Shown: in pieces, positions 1 through 11,826 of the stretch
Layout of the letters: each line of letters starts with the position of its first letter
How positions within the stretch are numbered: the first letter of the stretch is position 1
Assembly (NCBI GenBank): GCA_024663395.1
Contig: JANFAH010000045.1
Location: 372,001 to 436,000 of the forward strand
Direction: 5' to 3'
Source: Pisolithus tinctorius
Taxonomy: Eukaryota > Basidiomycota > Agaricomycetes > Boletales > Pisolithaceae
DNA length: 64,000 bases
The notes under the pieces: generated by a model
What the model was told of the DNA's origin: nothing
Databases searched by the model: none
Seen by the model: the letters and a program-made list of their open reading frames with translations, nothing else
Translations under genes and position numbers: made by a program

Positions 1-237
1 GCAACTTCTTCAGAAGCTGGTGAGCGTGTTCTGTAAGGTGAGCAGTTAGAACTCAGGCGTTATGGACGAGTGGGTGGAGAGACGGGTGCGGGTAAAAGTA
101 CTTACCGGACGTTGGATCTGGACTGTGAGGTTGTCCCCTGGAGAAACACTATGTCCGTCAGGGGGATATCCGATGACAGCGTTCTGCGCGGACGCGAACG
201 CCGGAACCAAAAGCAATAGAAGGAAGGCTTTCATCAC
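1..237 (-). CDS. Small secreted protein, 5' part only (runs off the left edge)
   Basis: The ATG is at 237, read leftward. The first 17 residues are a hydrophobic Leu-rich stretch ending in AFASA, a clear signal peptide; the mature chain begins QNAVIGYPPDG, a motif I recognise from short secreted basidiomycete proteins of unknown function. Exon 1 is 106-237 (44 codons, phase 0). The intron is 31-105: donor GTAAGT, branch-like CTAAC, acceptor TTACAG. Exon 2 (1-30) encodes NTLTS and then meets a TGA. Dropping one T from the CTTCT run near 14-18 gives NTLTSSEEV, which fits the family, so the stop looks like a one-base insertion. Function unknown; secretion is inferred from the leader only. Confidence 0.6.
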
Positions 238-1162
238 GTTCAGTACTCAAGAACAAACAGCTGGGATGAGGAGGGGACCCTCATCGACCACTTCTCTTTA
301 TACTCGTCATATTTACAGACGATGCAACGCAAGGCGATACATTTTACGGCGGCCCAATACACCCGAGAAGTGCACGCATTTACATCGCGGCACCGGTGGT
401 CCGTATCCACCCGTGTTCTCCCTCTTACCAAGTGCTTTCACTGGAAGGAGGAACTTAGTTTCCCTCAAAGGACGATGTTGCTTCTCTTGGACCATATGGG
501 TGAGTCAATGCATACAGGTGCGGAGCATTACATCAGGGCAGAACGGCACAGTTGCCGCTTTCCTGAACGGAGGCAGGGAACAAAGTTAGAAACTCTGTAT
601 CCTACTTAAGAGATGGGCAAGGCTAACTAAGACATGTATCTGCCAAACTATTTGTTCTCCCACTTGCCGGGCTAACAATGCGAAGCAGTTCGAGATCAGA
701 TTCATATGCTATGCCATGCTGCATCGCACCCCATTCCCGCACAAAGGAATGCTTTTTTTCGACATGGCCTTCCTTCCGTGTCGAGGTAAACAATAGAAAT
801 CATAAAACTAGTCCAAAACGGACCTACAGATCATTTCGATGCGGCACGGAACACGCACGAGCTGGCTACCTCCGCTTGAGCGGCACCCTTCCGACTCCAA
901 CGCGCGTACACATGGGTCCTTTGTTAGTGACGTCCTATGGTGCTAATAAATACCCCCAATCAGGGATGGATGGATGACATTCTCACTGTCACAGAAGCAC
1001 TGGTGAACAAGTGCATCGTGAATCAGTAACGGTTTTGTGGAATGGGAGTGATGCTGTTGATTGGAGTATATATATATCGAGGAGAATCGTCCCGCAATGC
1101 CTAGTTAGATCATGCACGCACAGAAAGCAGGCAGTCCGATACCGTACGGAGAGCAGAGCGCA
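238..1162. other. Intergenic, no gene recognised
   Basis: This holds the upstream region of the secreted-protein gene and the downstream region of the first acyltransferase copy. Short open frames exist on both strands but show no splice-site pattern, domain or repeat that I recognise. A short TA run lies near 1068-1077. Confidence 0.5.
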
Positions 1163-2507
1163 CTACGATGCACATTCCCTCAACCACCTATCGAACGCCG
1201 TTACATAGTGATACACGATTACCTTTGCTGGCGAGGCAGTATCAAACACGTTCGACGACGCAAACATCCCAGCTCTTCCGAACCCATCCACCATGACGTT
1301 CCCCCATACCAACAACCAAGCCATCGTCCACGCTCTCCCTAGTCCACCCACCCACTTGCTTTCTCGTCATCCGTGTGAACGCGCACTCGAGGATGACGCC
1401 AACAGCCATCATTCCGAACGCGAGGAGCATACACCACCATTCGACGCTCCGATTGAGCATGAGTAGCACAATGTTATGGAAGATCCCGGATCCGAGAAAC
1501 GATCCCATCACAGTATCCCGCGTGTCCAAATATGAACCTCAAAGGTCGCCCTCCGAGTATGACAAACGTCCGCCTAAACAGTTGGTGCCACCTGTAACCC
1601 CAGAAATCGCGTAACGAGTCCGCTTTCCATGGTTTGTCGAATACAGGGGGCCACTGTGCGCGGTCTTGCTGCAACACGATGACACCGAAGAGTGTAGCAA
1701 TGTCAGTACATCATTTGCAAGGCAGCCGTAGATTGTGACCGCCATAGAAATCGTGATAGTACTGGATCGGACGTATCTGGCCAGCGGGGGAAGTGTGGAA
1801 TCGAAGATCGTATCTCCGCTCGGATTGGTGAACGTCTCGGGCGAAAATGCTCGTGCCATCACATGGAACGTGTCACATATAAACTGTGGTACAAAGCGGA
1901 GAGAAGGACGTGTACTGTGAACCATAGGCGCGAAGTGGGACGCGTGTCCGGAGGAAACCGAAGGCTTTTAGACCAGTTCCAACCGACGCCGCGCATGTTG
2001 AATGGAGAGGTCGAGTGCGTCCATAAGGACGGAAGGAGAAGAACCGGCGGGTCTGACGTGTCGCTTCAGTGCGTCCTTTAAAAAGGTCCATTCTAGTGTA
2101 GCGGACGACGTAGCAGAACATGAGAAGCTACATGGATAATGTCAACGAGGCACAGAAAGACAGATCCAAATGACACCATAAGTAAACTAAAATGCAAGAC
2201 GGCAAAGGGGGACGGGACACACCGCAAAATCTATATTCAAATATATCAGTACGGGATTTCCACCTGTAAAATCGATCCGAGACAGCAGCGCGAAAAGCCA
2301 AAAGGCAATGAGTGGCCACAGTGCTATAGCGCAGCACTACGCGTTCCAGGGAGAATGACCAGCAGTGCGACGAACATGGTAAGGAAAGGCATGGAGGCAA
2401 CACGTATGCAAAGAATGTAGTACGTGTCGAACGGTAAGTCTCTCTGACACGCGTCGGACGCGTAGGATGTCGGTAGAGAGACTCTCAAGGAAGGACCAGG
2501 CCATCAT
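1163..2507 (-). pseudogene. MBOAT/wax-synthase-like acyltransferase, copy A (frame-broken)
   Basis: Minus-strand member of the membrane-bound O-acyltransferase family with the wax-synthase-like domain (MBOAT_2 type), integral membrane enzymes that transfer acyl groups to alcohol substrates; the substrate here is unknown. Reading starts at ATG 2507 (MMAWSFLES) and ends at 1163. Recognisable blocks in order are AFSPETFT..GDTIFD, AQWPPVFDKPW, SLRDFWGYRWHQLFRR (the family hallmark), SGIFHN with the likely catalytic His, and WLLVWGNVMVDG at the C-terminus. These lie in different frames: breaks are seen after SERL (about 2440), in the first hydrophobic block (about 2330), before DIATLFG (about 1700) and in the C-terminal part. 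Either a decayed paralogue or an indel-rich assembly. Confidence 0.7.
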
Positions 2508-3067
2508 TATGGCCCTACCGTCGTGATCGTCGTCGATGATGAGACGATATTCGGGTCCCTCATTTTCACGACGCGTTCCGTTTACTGGCAGTATAAACGT
2601 AATAGCAGTAGTACCTCTGTAATACACCAGATTAGTCAGCTACCGCTGATCCATCGAAGTGAAACCAAGCCACGTGATCAGTTAGTTACAGCCGTCTAAC
2701 TTGCCATCACTTCCCTACGGAACTCAAGTTTCACGGGAGCTCAAAGGAGAGTCGACAAGATACGACACTAGGTTCATGGTAAAGCTGACTCGATGGAGGG
2801 AGTAAAAGTCGTGTCATGGGCTCTAAGTCGATGTCGGTTTTGGCGGGGGACAGGGCACAACATACCTGTATACCTAGGGTATATTGCATATTCATGAGGT
2901 GGAACACTTGAAGCACAGCCACCCATTATCTAGATTCTGGGTGTTACACTTCTCATACAGAGAGAGGGGCAGCCTATCGTCACGGGTACGCCGATCCTAG
3001 GTTTGTAGACAGGTCGTGCTTGTCCGGAAAGCAAGCAAATATCCGTGCGACATCTGATAGAGGCATA

Positions 3068-4383
3068 CTACGATCCGCACGCCCTCAGCCATCTATCGAA
3101 GGCTGTCGCGTAGTGCTCCACGATGCCCCTCGCAGGAGCCGCAGTACCAAACGCGCCCGCCGATGCAAACATCCCCGCTCGCGCAAGTCCATCGACCATG
3201 ACGTTCCCCCATACCAACAACCAAGCTGTCGTCCACGCCTCTCCCCATCCACCCACTCACTCGCCTTCCTGTCACCCGTGTGAACATGAGCTCGAGAATG
3301 ACGCCGACACCCATCATTCCGAACGAGAGGGTCATGCACCACCACTCGACGTTCTGATTGATCATGATTACCACGATGTTGTGATAAATCCCCGATCCAA
3401 TGAAGGTTCCAGCTACGAATCCCACATATCCGAATAAAGACCCCAAAGACCACCCACCCACCACAATAAATGTTCGCCTCAATAATTGATGCCATCTATA
3501 GCCCCAAAAATCGCGCAACGAGTCCGCATTCCATGGTTCGTAGAATACAGGAGGCCACTGTGCAGGGTCTTGCTGCAACACAGCGACGCCGAAGAATGTG
3601 CCGAGGTTATAGCATCGTTTGCACGAAGTGCGTAGATGGAGAATCCGACGAGGATAGAAAGGACACTGGATCGGATGTATCGGATTCAGAGGGGGAAGTG
3701 TGGGGTCAAAGATAGTGCCTCCACTTTAGGAACGGTGAATGTCTCAGGCGAAAAAGCTCGTACGGCAAGCTGGCATTACACCACAAATGAAACTGTGGAA
3801 CAAAGCAGGAGAGGAAGACGGATATTATGAGCCATGGGCGTGAAGTGGGGCGTTTGTCAGGAGGGAAACGGAGGCTCTTGGACCAGTTCCAACCGACACC
3901 GCGCATGTTGGTGGAGAGGTCAAGTGCATCCATGAGTAATGGATGGTGAGGAACCAGAAGGTCGGAGGTGCCGTTTGAGTGGGTCCTTTTGGAACGTCCA
4001 TTCCAGCATACGGATGACGAAGGTGAACATGACGAGCTATATTAATAGATCCAAGCATCAGACCCAAAGATGATGTCGGTCAGAAGTAAACATAGTAAAC
4101 ATAATGTGAAGGGGGAGAAGATCGCTCATACCGCAAAATCAACATTCAAAAACGTCCGCTGAGGATTCCCACCTGTAAGATCTACGTACATCGCAGCACG
4201 AAAAGCCAAGAGAGCAATGAGTGGCCACAATGCTATACGCAGCATACGAGTTCCGGGGAGGATGACCAAGAGTGCGACGACATGATAAGCAAGACATGGA
4301 GGTAGTATGTACGCAAAGAATGTGTAGGTGTCGAACGGGAGTCTCTCTGACGCGGGTGGGACGCGGAAGACATTGGTGGGCAT
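3068..4383 (-). CDS. MBOAT/wax-synthase-like acyltransferase, copy B (best preserved)
   Basis: Tandem paralogue of copy A and the most intact of the three. Exon 1 (about 4132-4383) encodes MPTNVFRVPPASERLPFDTY and a hydrophobic stretch ending NVDFA, followed by a donor GTATGAGC. The next block has EWTFQK-like sequence and MDALDLSTNMRGVGWNW, then the PETFTVP block, AQWPPVFYEPW, SLRDFWGYRWHQLLRR, SGIYHN (likely catalytic His) and a C-terminal WLLVWGNVMVDG segment. Single-base shifts still separate the PETFTVP block from what follows (about 3730) and the GWMG segment from the C-terminus (about 3260). The family has several transmembrane helices and is about 390 residues long, matching the span here. 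An in-frame ATG upstream of 4383 is not seen, though the A and C copies begin about five residues earlier. Confidence 0.7.
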
Positions 4384-4440
4384 GTTCTGGAAGGACGCCC
4401 AGGATATCGTTATCGTTTAATTGTCGGCGTCGTCGATGGG

Positions 4441-5842
4441 CGATGGAAAGACGCTGCCTGGGGCTCCTTCATCGTGGCAGTTTAAATACATCACGGGCAA
4501 GACATGTCCTTCCTTCGCAAGCGCTCAGCCAAAACTTTTGTGCGGGATCTCGGCAATTGTCCGAAATGAACTTCCAGCGCAAAGAATCACTGTGAGAAGC
4601 TTTGGCCGACTCAGCGTGGGCAAGAGGGATTTGGCTGATTGGTTGACTTGTAAGCCAGGGTGCCGGTGATACCTTATATATTGGGAACGAACACTGACGC
4701 AGGAGGGAATCATTAGTCTCTGGAAGCGAACGCTTGGGAAGCCAGCAAAATCCCTCCCAAACGGAGACTAAGAAGGAATTTACTTCAACGCAACGAAAAG
4801 TAAGCGCACCGTATGACGACTCGACACACCATCAATGCATCATGCATCATCCATGTATGTCACTTCGTCCGGTCACTATTGTGCAGGTGAATGTCGATCG
4901 TGTGGCATGGCAACGGAGGTGCTGCACGGTCCCGAGGATATACAGAAGAATACCCCCTTCAATTGAGGGCTGGTCACCGGTTTGAGCCTGGGTGCACACT
5001 CTTGACCCCTCCCCCCCACTCGCCTTGTTCCTAAATCGTGTATACCAAGCACCACGAGCATCGTGCCTCGTCCGGGTCGCCTTTCTGGGGTAAGGGCAAC
5101 TTCCATCGTTGATGGTTAGTCCTCATAGTAGCTGCCTAAATATCTGGCCCGGGATGAGACGCAGTCGGGAGTAGCGGCGGCCCTCTGACGAGAGCTTGTG
5201 CCGCTCTCCACGGGGATCCCACCACCCTTTTATCTACCACTACACCTGCTGCATGTGGCCCTGACCCTCGGGCAGTGGCGACCGATGGAAGTAGGAAGTA
5301 GATGGACGGCCCTGACCCTGGTTGGCACATAAAATTCGTACTACCACCCGGAGGGGTGGTAATGTACTCACTGGTATACCGGAGGTCTCTTCCATCATTT
5401 CTCCCAATCAGTGGTCTTACTTACACTGCCTTATCGCTCACTAACTCCTCGAGAAGCTGGTGTCCTGCGCATAGAGCACTGTCCCCTCCTCTGCATACTC
5501 TGGGTGCTATGCTATTCCACACCTAATGATACAGAGTAACATGGACACTTTCTTGGATAGAGATTTTGCAGTTGGAAGTTCAAGAGGCCTTGTTGACGCA
5601 CCTCAGTTTCATGTAACTGCTATGCCATAAAGCAGCAGTATTGAAGATCTGCTCCTCAGTCCTCGGATGTCATATCATAAGAGTCGAGAGAGGGTTAATT
5701 ATTATTAGGAGCTACACCTGTTGTGTATAACAGCCATTCGGCGGGTCTATAGCTGGATCACTGCACATACAGAAGGCAGGTAGCCTGATGTCACAGTACA
5801 GGGAGAAGCAGAGCTCACTATGATGCACATTCCCTCAACCAC
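4441..5842. other. Intergenic between acyltransferase copies B and C
   Basis: About 1.4 kb with no open frame that resembles a known protein and no clear repeat. It contains the presumed promoter of copy B at its left end and the 3' flank of copy C at its right end. Confidence 0.5.
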
Positions 5843-7122
5843 CTATCCAACACCGTCACATAATATTCCACGATCCCTTTGACAGGGCACGCAGTATCCA
5901 ACAAGGTTGTTGATGCAAGCAACCCCGCTCGCGCGAAACCCATCCATCATAATACTTCCCCACACCAACAACCAAGCCATCGACCATACTCTCCCAATCC
6001 ACCCACCCACTTCCTTCCCCGTCATCCGCGTGAACATGTGCTCAAGGAGAACACCAACGGCCATCATCCCGAATGCGAGGAGCATGCACCACCATTCGAC
6101 ATTTTGATTGAGCATGACTACCACAATGTTGTGGACTACCCCCGATGCGAGAAATGATCCCAGCACATATCCCATAGCGTCCGAACGCGATCCCAAGAGG
6201 CCATCCTCCGACAACGACGAACTGTCCGCCGAAACAGTTGATGCCACCTATAACCCCAGAAGTCCCGCAACGAGTCTGCTTTCCACGGCTTGTCGAATAC
6301 GGGTGGCCATTGCGCAGGGTCTTGCCGAAGCACGATAACACCAATGAGCGTAGCAATATCATATATCAGTTGCATGACAGCAAAGATGGCAACTGCGGCG
6401 AAGACAGTGATGATGACGGATCGGAAGTATCGGATGAAGAGGAGGAAGTGTCGCATCAAAGATCGTGCCTCCACTTAGAACAGTAAAGGTCTCGGGCGAA
6501 AATGCTTGCGTAGCAAGGTGGAATGCACCACATACAACTGCTGTGGTACCAAGTGGAGAGTAAGACATATGCTATGAACCATCCGCGCGAGGAGGGACGT
6601 GCGTCCGGAGGAACACGGAGGCTTTTGGACCAATTCCAACCGATGCCGCGGACATTGGTGGAGAGGTCTAGCGCGTCCATGAAGATGGACGGAGAAGAAC
6701 CAGTAGGCCGGAGATGCCGCTTGAGTGGGTCTTTTGCAGTTGTCCATTCGAACGTGCGCACGACGAAGCAGAACATAATAAGCTATAGAGACCGGGAATC
6801 ACCAAACGTCAGAAGAATGAAAGATGACATGAGTAGAGCATACCGCAAAATCAACATTGAAAAACGTTTTCTGAGGGTCCCCACCTGTGAGAATCGATGC
6901 CCATGGTGGCTCGAAAAGCCAAGAGGGCGACGAGTGGCCACAGTGCGATGCGCAGCACACGCGTTCCGGGGAGAATGACTAGAACTGCAGCGACAGTAGT
7001 AAGAGAGGCACGTTGGTACGATGTACGCGAAGAATGTGGACGGTGTCGAACGGGCGTCTCTCTGACACAGGTGGTACACGGAAGAAGTGGGTGGGCAGGT
7101 TCTCAAGGAACGACGAGGCCAT
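5843..7122 (-). pseudogene. MBOAT/wax-synthase-like acyltransferase, copy C (frame-broken)
   Basis: Third tandem copy. The start ATG at 7122 encodes MASSFLENLPTHFFRVPPVS. The second block, after an intron with acceptor CTATAG near 6787, reads FEWTTAKDPLKRH and MDALDLSTNVRGIGWNW in one frame. Then come QAFSPETFT..GGTIFDATLPPL, a transmembrane stretch RYFRSVIITVF, AQWPPVFDKPW, DFWGYRWHQLFRR, SGVVHN (likely catalytic His) and VWSMAWLLVWGSIMMDG. Breaks lie in FDT(V)HI (about 7050), in the N-terminal hydrophobic block (about 6990), near 6905, after SPETFT (about 6440) and after FRR (about 6220). Each can be repaired by one base, mostly by removing a base, which suggests either recent decay or insertion-type sequence errors. 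Confidence 0.7.
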
Positions 7123-7478
7123 CGTCGTCGTCAGGCGATGACAATTGGAGGCAGTTCAGGTTCGTTTTCGTAGTTTATTATATAGTCCAACATTTTTGTA
7201 CAAGCGCCCAGAACATAAAAAGCCCTGCGGTGTTTGTGGGTGCACAGTCGACCGTGCGCGGTACAGCGTATGTACTGGACCCCAGATTAGTCAGCCACCC
7301 TCAGTAATGTCGTCTGCAGTTATTTCTAATGAGACTCAGTTCCCCGTTTCCGAGTATGCCCGCCCGGATGGCCAGCTACATGCTAGAACTAGTACTACAG
7401 CACGACCCTTTATGCAATCTTGACCGTCTACTACCACATACCGTCAACGATTATATAAAAAACCCCAAATAAACTCAC
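7123..7478. other. Intergenic between acyltransferase copy C and RPN6 3' end
   Basis: This likely contains the promoter of copy C and the last short exon and 3' UTR of RPN6. The GTGAG donor at 7474-7478 follows the last RPN6 exon I can place, and its terminal exon was not identified. Confidence 0.4.
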
Positions 7479-9233
7479 CTTTGCATACAAAGATTCCACG
7501 ACCTTCCCAACCTGCTCAAGTGTATCAATTGCAGCACCATACGTATCCTATCAACGGACAAGTCAGTAAGCGTGACGTGGCCACTGCAAGCAAGCACTAC
7601 TTACGTCTAACTTCGGGTTCGTCAAAGACTAATAGACGTCCCTTTCCTTGATCGAGGACGCCATAAAACACTTTGTCCAGTATCATCTGGGACAGCCTTC
7701 ATGAACAAAACGCAGGTGAGTGCGTTACGAGTAAATTGTGTATGGTGAAAAAGCTCACTTTGCCTCGACGTCCTGTCGACCTTGACCGACTTGTTTGGCG
7801 ACGTAATCGATCTCGACGACGGAATAAGGGTTCAATGATGCGTAACAGGTTCTGTTCGAGAAGTGTATCGTAAAGCGCCGCGAGGTGCGAACGGATCGTG
7901 GGGTCCGACGAGAGTTCTGCCCAACACGATGGTCGGAGGATGAGGGAAATGGAACATTCATCGGAAGGGGAGACGCACCATCTTTATAATCCCTTAGCAC
8001 CTTTTCGAATTCAGCCAAGTTACGGTTTTGGTGGGCAAGCGCTATCGCACGCATACATTCGATCTCACGCAGTTGAGCATATTTCACCGCCAGTTTGATA
8101 GATAAAAGAGTGGTGACGTCCTCTGGCTGCGAGAAAGGTGAGTCTGGGACCAGTTCATCGATGGAAGATACGCACGAGATTCAGCATGACTTTGCATAGG
8201 AGCATATACTTCAATGCATTCAGTGCGCTCGGGTCATCTTGAGACGACATGTTCTCAAACGTTTCATAAAAGTAGGAGTAGGCAGTGGTATAATCTTTAT
8301 CCTCTGCGTGAAGAATCCCAGATTGTAAATCGAGAGCTGCTTGTAGATGTGGTGGGCAGTATATCGAGTTAGCAGCCGTCCGAGCTGATGTGAGGGCAGC
8401 CTAGAATAGTCGAGTCGGGTGAGCTGTGTTCCGGAAGCAAGGAAGAACTGTACCTTTGCTTTTACCAAGTTTCCGATGCCGCGATAGACACGACTCTCGA
8501 GGAGATGGACTTCGGTGAGGATCATCTTGTCGTCCAATTTCTTGAGTTCGGTAAGGAGGGTATCTATCCGTGTCAGAGCAGCTTTAAACTGCGAAGCTTC
8601 CAACTGGCTAAGTGGATATGAGAAATACATGCACAAGCATATATGTATGGCGAGACTCACAGCGAGACGAGTCGGATTTCCAAGCTGTGTTTGAGGAATA
8701 TCCGTTTCTCGCGTTTCGACCAGTCGATGTTATCCAGTAGAACGTCAATTTGGGTCTGACGACTGTTGGGTATGTCGTTGAAGTAATTGAGTAGGGTACG
8801 AACTACATGGGTGAACGTGAGTTTCAGTACAGTAACTGGAGCATTGGCACACACTGAGTTTTGCAGTTTTGGCTTTCGCGGTGGACGACATGAACGATCT
8901 CGAGAGGGTGATCACCTCTGCCAACCCTTGTGCATTTCTGCTCGTCCATGAGGGCGACTGTGACAAGGAGGAATCGGCAAGTGGGCTCACCTCTGATCTC
9001 GGTATAGTTCTGCGAGTTTAATCATGGCGTTTTCTTGGTCTCGCAGTACCTGATCTCTCTCGACATTGGACGGCGATGCTGTTGGGGGTGAAGTGATTGG
9101 GTAGCTTGGATGGCATCGAACACAAGTGACAAACTGACAAACCTGATGAGACGAGAATTTGCTTGTAAATCTCTTCTGCCCGTGCTGGGTTGGCATTCTT
9201 GGCTTCGTCCAGCAGTGCTTGGTTGGTGGTCAT
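7479..9233 (-). CDS. RPN6: 26S proteasome lid subunit RPN6 (PSMD11 orthologue), PCI protein
   Basis: A scaffold subunit of the 26S proteasome lid that clamps the lid to the 20S core. Ten exons can be traced, leftward: 9143-9233, 8991-9078, 8855-8937, 8661-8802, 8454-8607, 8176-8400, 7979-8126, 7759-7916, 7605-7696 and 7479-7547, with 49-64-base introns; a short last exon is not resolved. Diagnostic stretches are YKQILVSS near the N-terminus, [20 protein letters not shown], the TPR-like [20 protein letters not shown], and the C-terminal PCI winged-helix segment [20 protein letters not shown]. The length of about 415 residues fits the family (human about 422). Three extra single bases break the frame (7828-7830 GGG, the acceptor near 7696, and 7605-7614). 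In an essential gene these look like sequence errors. Divergent from RPN7. Confidence 0.93.
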
Positions 9234-9332
9234 GGTGGTGGTGGTGGTGGTGGTGGTTGTGGTGACGCGTCCGTCGTGGGACTACTAACACCAGGCACTG
9301 ACGCGTTCCTCCTACTTCCAAGCAACCTAGCC
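9234..9332. promoter_or_regulatory. Bidirectional 99-bp promoter between RPN6 and RPN7
   Basis: Only 99 bases separate the two start codons. The interval begins with a (GGT)n run next to the RPN6 ATG (about 9231-9263) and contains two copies of the palindrome ACGCGT, at 9265-9270 and 9301-9306, each preceded by TG. In yeasts ACGCGT is the MCB element bound by MBF; whether it acts so here is inference. I see no copy of the yeast proteasome element GGTGGCAAA. No TATA box is visible. Confidence 0.7.
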
Positions 9333-10864
9333 ATGGCCGACGACACTGTCCTCCCCATACCGAATCTCAGCCTCCCACAACACCTGTTTACACTTATAAA
9401 CCCTTCTCTGGGCCATCTACACGATGTTGCACGCAAATCGCTCTTGGAAGGGATTAAGGCAGACAGTGCGTAGACACTTAACGATCAAACGCTGGCTCAT
9501 ATCGGTGCAGACATGGCCCCCTACTATCGGGCGCTCACCTCTTCTAGTGGGATAGACGTTGATCCAGCACTCCTCGAATCCATGGAAAAGGCAAACGAAG
9601 AGCAACTCAAGAAATTGGATGAACGTCTGGCTGAAGCCCAGAAGACAGAGGGGGAATCTGAAATATCGGACGCCTTGAAGGCGAGGGCCAACCATCTCAC
9701 TCGGATAGGTGACAAGGTATATCCTAGGCGATCCCGGTTTGCAATCCCGAGCTTATGGGGAATGTATGTAGGATGCGGCTGTCGCTGCCCAACGACTTGC
9801 CTTGGAGAAAACACCAGGGCCTTGGGTCAAGGATAGATATTACCCTGACTCTCATCCGAATAGGTTTCTTCTTTGGAGATAATACCCTCATCACCGAGAA
9901 CCTTGCCGGAGCGGAAAAGTGGGTCCACGGACGCTAGCCATTTCTTCACTTATGTGATTTGGGCAGACTCATTGAGGAAGGGGGTGATTGGGACAGACGG
10001 AATCGTCTTAAGGTGTATCGTGGCTTACACGCAGTTTCCATTCGGCAGTTTAAATTGGGGGGCGAGCTGTTGCTCGATGCCCTGTCCACGTTCACTGCTA
10101 CGGAACTCATCTCCTATAATGACTTCGTTGCACTCGCCGTCATCAGCAATACGCTCACCCTCCCAAGGGTAGACTTGAAGAAAAAGGTGAGCGATCCGTC
10201 CGCTTTGTGGCGTGGTTTATAGTTCATGTCACTCATTATCGCTGCTTCCACCCAGCTCATTGCCTCTCCTGAGGTCATCTCGGTTCTTCCTGAATTGCCT
10301 GTCCTGGAAGATCTTCTGCGGAATCTCTATGACTGCCACTACGCAAAGTTTTTCGTAGCGTTAGGTACGCTCTCACCGCAATCCTTATCAATGAACCCAC
10401 ACAAACTGACGTCAACTTTTTCTTTTCATGGAATTATTACCCTGTCCACTATGATGGGGTTCTGTCGACAGCCACACTCGAACAAACGTATTTACTCCCT
10501 TCCCGACTTTTGTCTCCCCACACTCGATACTATGTGCGCGAAATGCGTATCCTCGCCTATGCACAACTATTGGAATCGTATCGGAGCGTGACGCTAGAGA
10601 GTCTCGGTGGCGCGTTTGGCGTGAGCGTTGACTACATCGACAGGTGGGTCGATTTTTCTTTTTGGTAGGATGTACTGAAGGGACTGGCGTAGGGAACTCT
10701 CGCGGTTCATTGCAAATGGGCGGTTGCATTGCACGATCGATAAAGTGCATGGGATTGTGGAGACGACCAGACCGTCGATCAAGACGGCACAATATGAGAA
10801 AGTGGTCAAGCAGGGGGATGTACTGTTGAATTCCCTGCAGAGACTCAGTAAAGTACTGTACTGA
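9333..10864 (+). CDS. RPN7: 26S proteasome lid subunit RPN7 (PSMD6 orthologue), PCI protein
   Basis: A lid subunit needed for assembly of the proteasome regulatory particle. Seven exons: 9333-9465, 9511-9716, 9772-9918, 9967-10186, 10256-10364, 10472-10643 and 10693-10864. Together they give 385 residues after removal of one extra base, against 389 in human. Diagnostic stretches are [119 protein letters not shown], and the PCI end [20 protein letters not shown]. The extra G is in the GGG at 9817-9819 of exon 3. Introns are 45-107 bases. Start chosen as the first ATG; it directly precedes the family N-terminus. Confidence 0.94.
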
Positions 10865-10962
10865 TCACTGGCTGGCATTAGTGTGGACTTTCCTTGCGTA
10901 ATCGTAAACTGATCTGGGGTTGTCGGTTCACATTATTATCTGACCATTTTGGACGTCGAGGG

Positions 10963-11826
10963 ATGTGCCATTATCCAATGAAATAGCAATCCGAGGCGAC
11001 CAGCACGCCACATACAGGTTCGGCGACGGGTCCGTCATCGTCACTATCCATTGGACACTCAGCAATCGTGACCCGGAGGAAGACACAGTGTTATTCAAAC
11101 TACATTCGAGCCTACTCGCTCGAAACTCGACATACTTGGGCCGCGTTCCCAAAGGACCGGGTACAGATGAAGGGGAGTCAGTCGAGTCGAATAACTCGCG
11201 AATATCACAGGTGACAGTCCCACCTGGACTTGGCGTACGGGTGGAAGAATTCGTGTCATTACTGGAACATCTATGCCATGATACGTGAGCGTTTTTCAGT
11301 GTCTACGTTGCAACAACCATGGCTCGATATCAGGTGTTATATTGACGATTGAACTCCCCCCTTCCTCCTCACAGCCCTCTACCATTGAAGTCTCCAATCA
11401 TGTCGCTTCGATCCTTCGCGCGACCTCCCGATCACAGCTCGACCTTCCCGGCTTACGCGCTCTCGTACGAAGCTACTTAGAAGCGATGTTTCCAAGTGGT
11501 CCTTTACCGATTACGCATCTAGATCATCTCGAGGAGGCATTGGCACTGACGACGGCGTATGACATCAGATGGGTAAGTCCGTCTCCGTCGACTCAACCGT
11601 TTTTTTGTACCCGTATTGGGACGGACTAACGTCTGGATCGGTCCCATCGTGTGATCAACAGGTTTCTGTACCGGAGAATAATTGTGCTCGTCCTCAGATC
11701 CGGAAGGGCATTTATTACACTCTCATCATGACAACTGACTTTGAAACAGAAATGGGGAGTGCTGGGTTGCAGCTACTAAGCAGTGATGGTCACCAGGGTT
11801 GGCAACTCTGGTCCAGACTCACCTAG
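10963..11826 (+). CDS. BTB/POZ-like protein (tentative)
   Basis: Plus strand, about 100 bases downstream of RPN7. The first block (from about 10965) reads YRFGDGSVIV, then TVLFKLHSSLLARNSTYLG, which resembles the core of fungal BTB domains, where a DGSVI strand is followed by FKVHKSILARHS. A likely intron is 11286-11374 (GTGAGC...CACAG). The second exon, 11375-11572, encodes SYLEAMFPSGPLPITHLDHL. A donor GTAAGT follows, and the third exon starts at 11662. Two readings of the third exon are open, ending at 11731 or 11826. No ATG lies in frame at the 5' end: the only nearby ATG (10963) is out of frame, so either a 5' exon is missing or a base is wrong. BTB proteins are protein-interaction modules, often Cullin-3 adaptors; no partner can be inferred. 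Confidence 0.45.
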
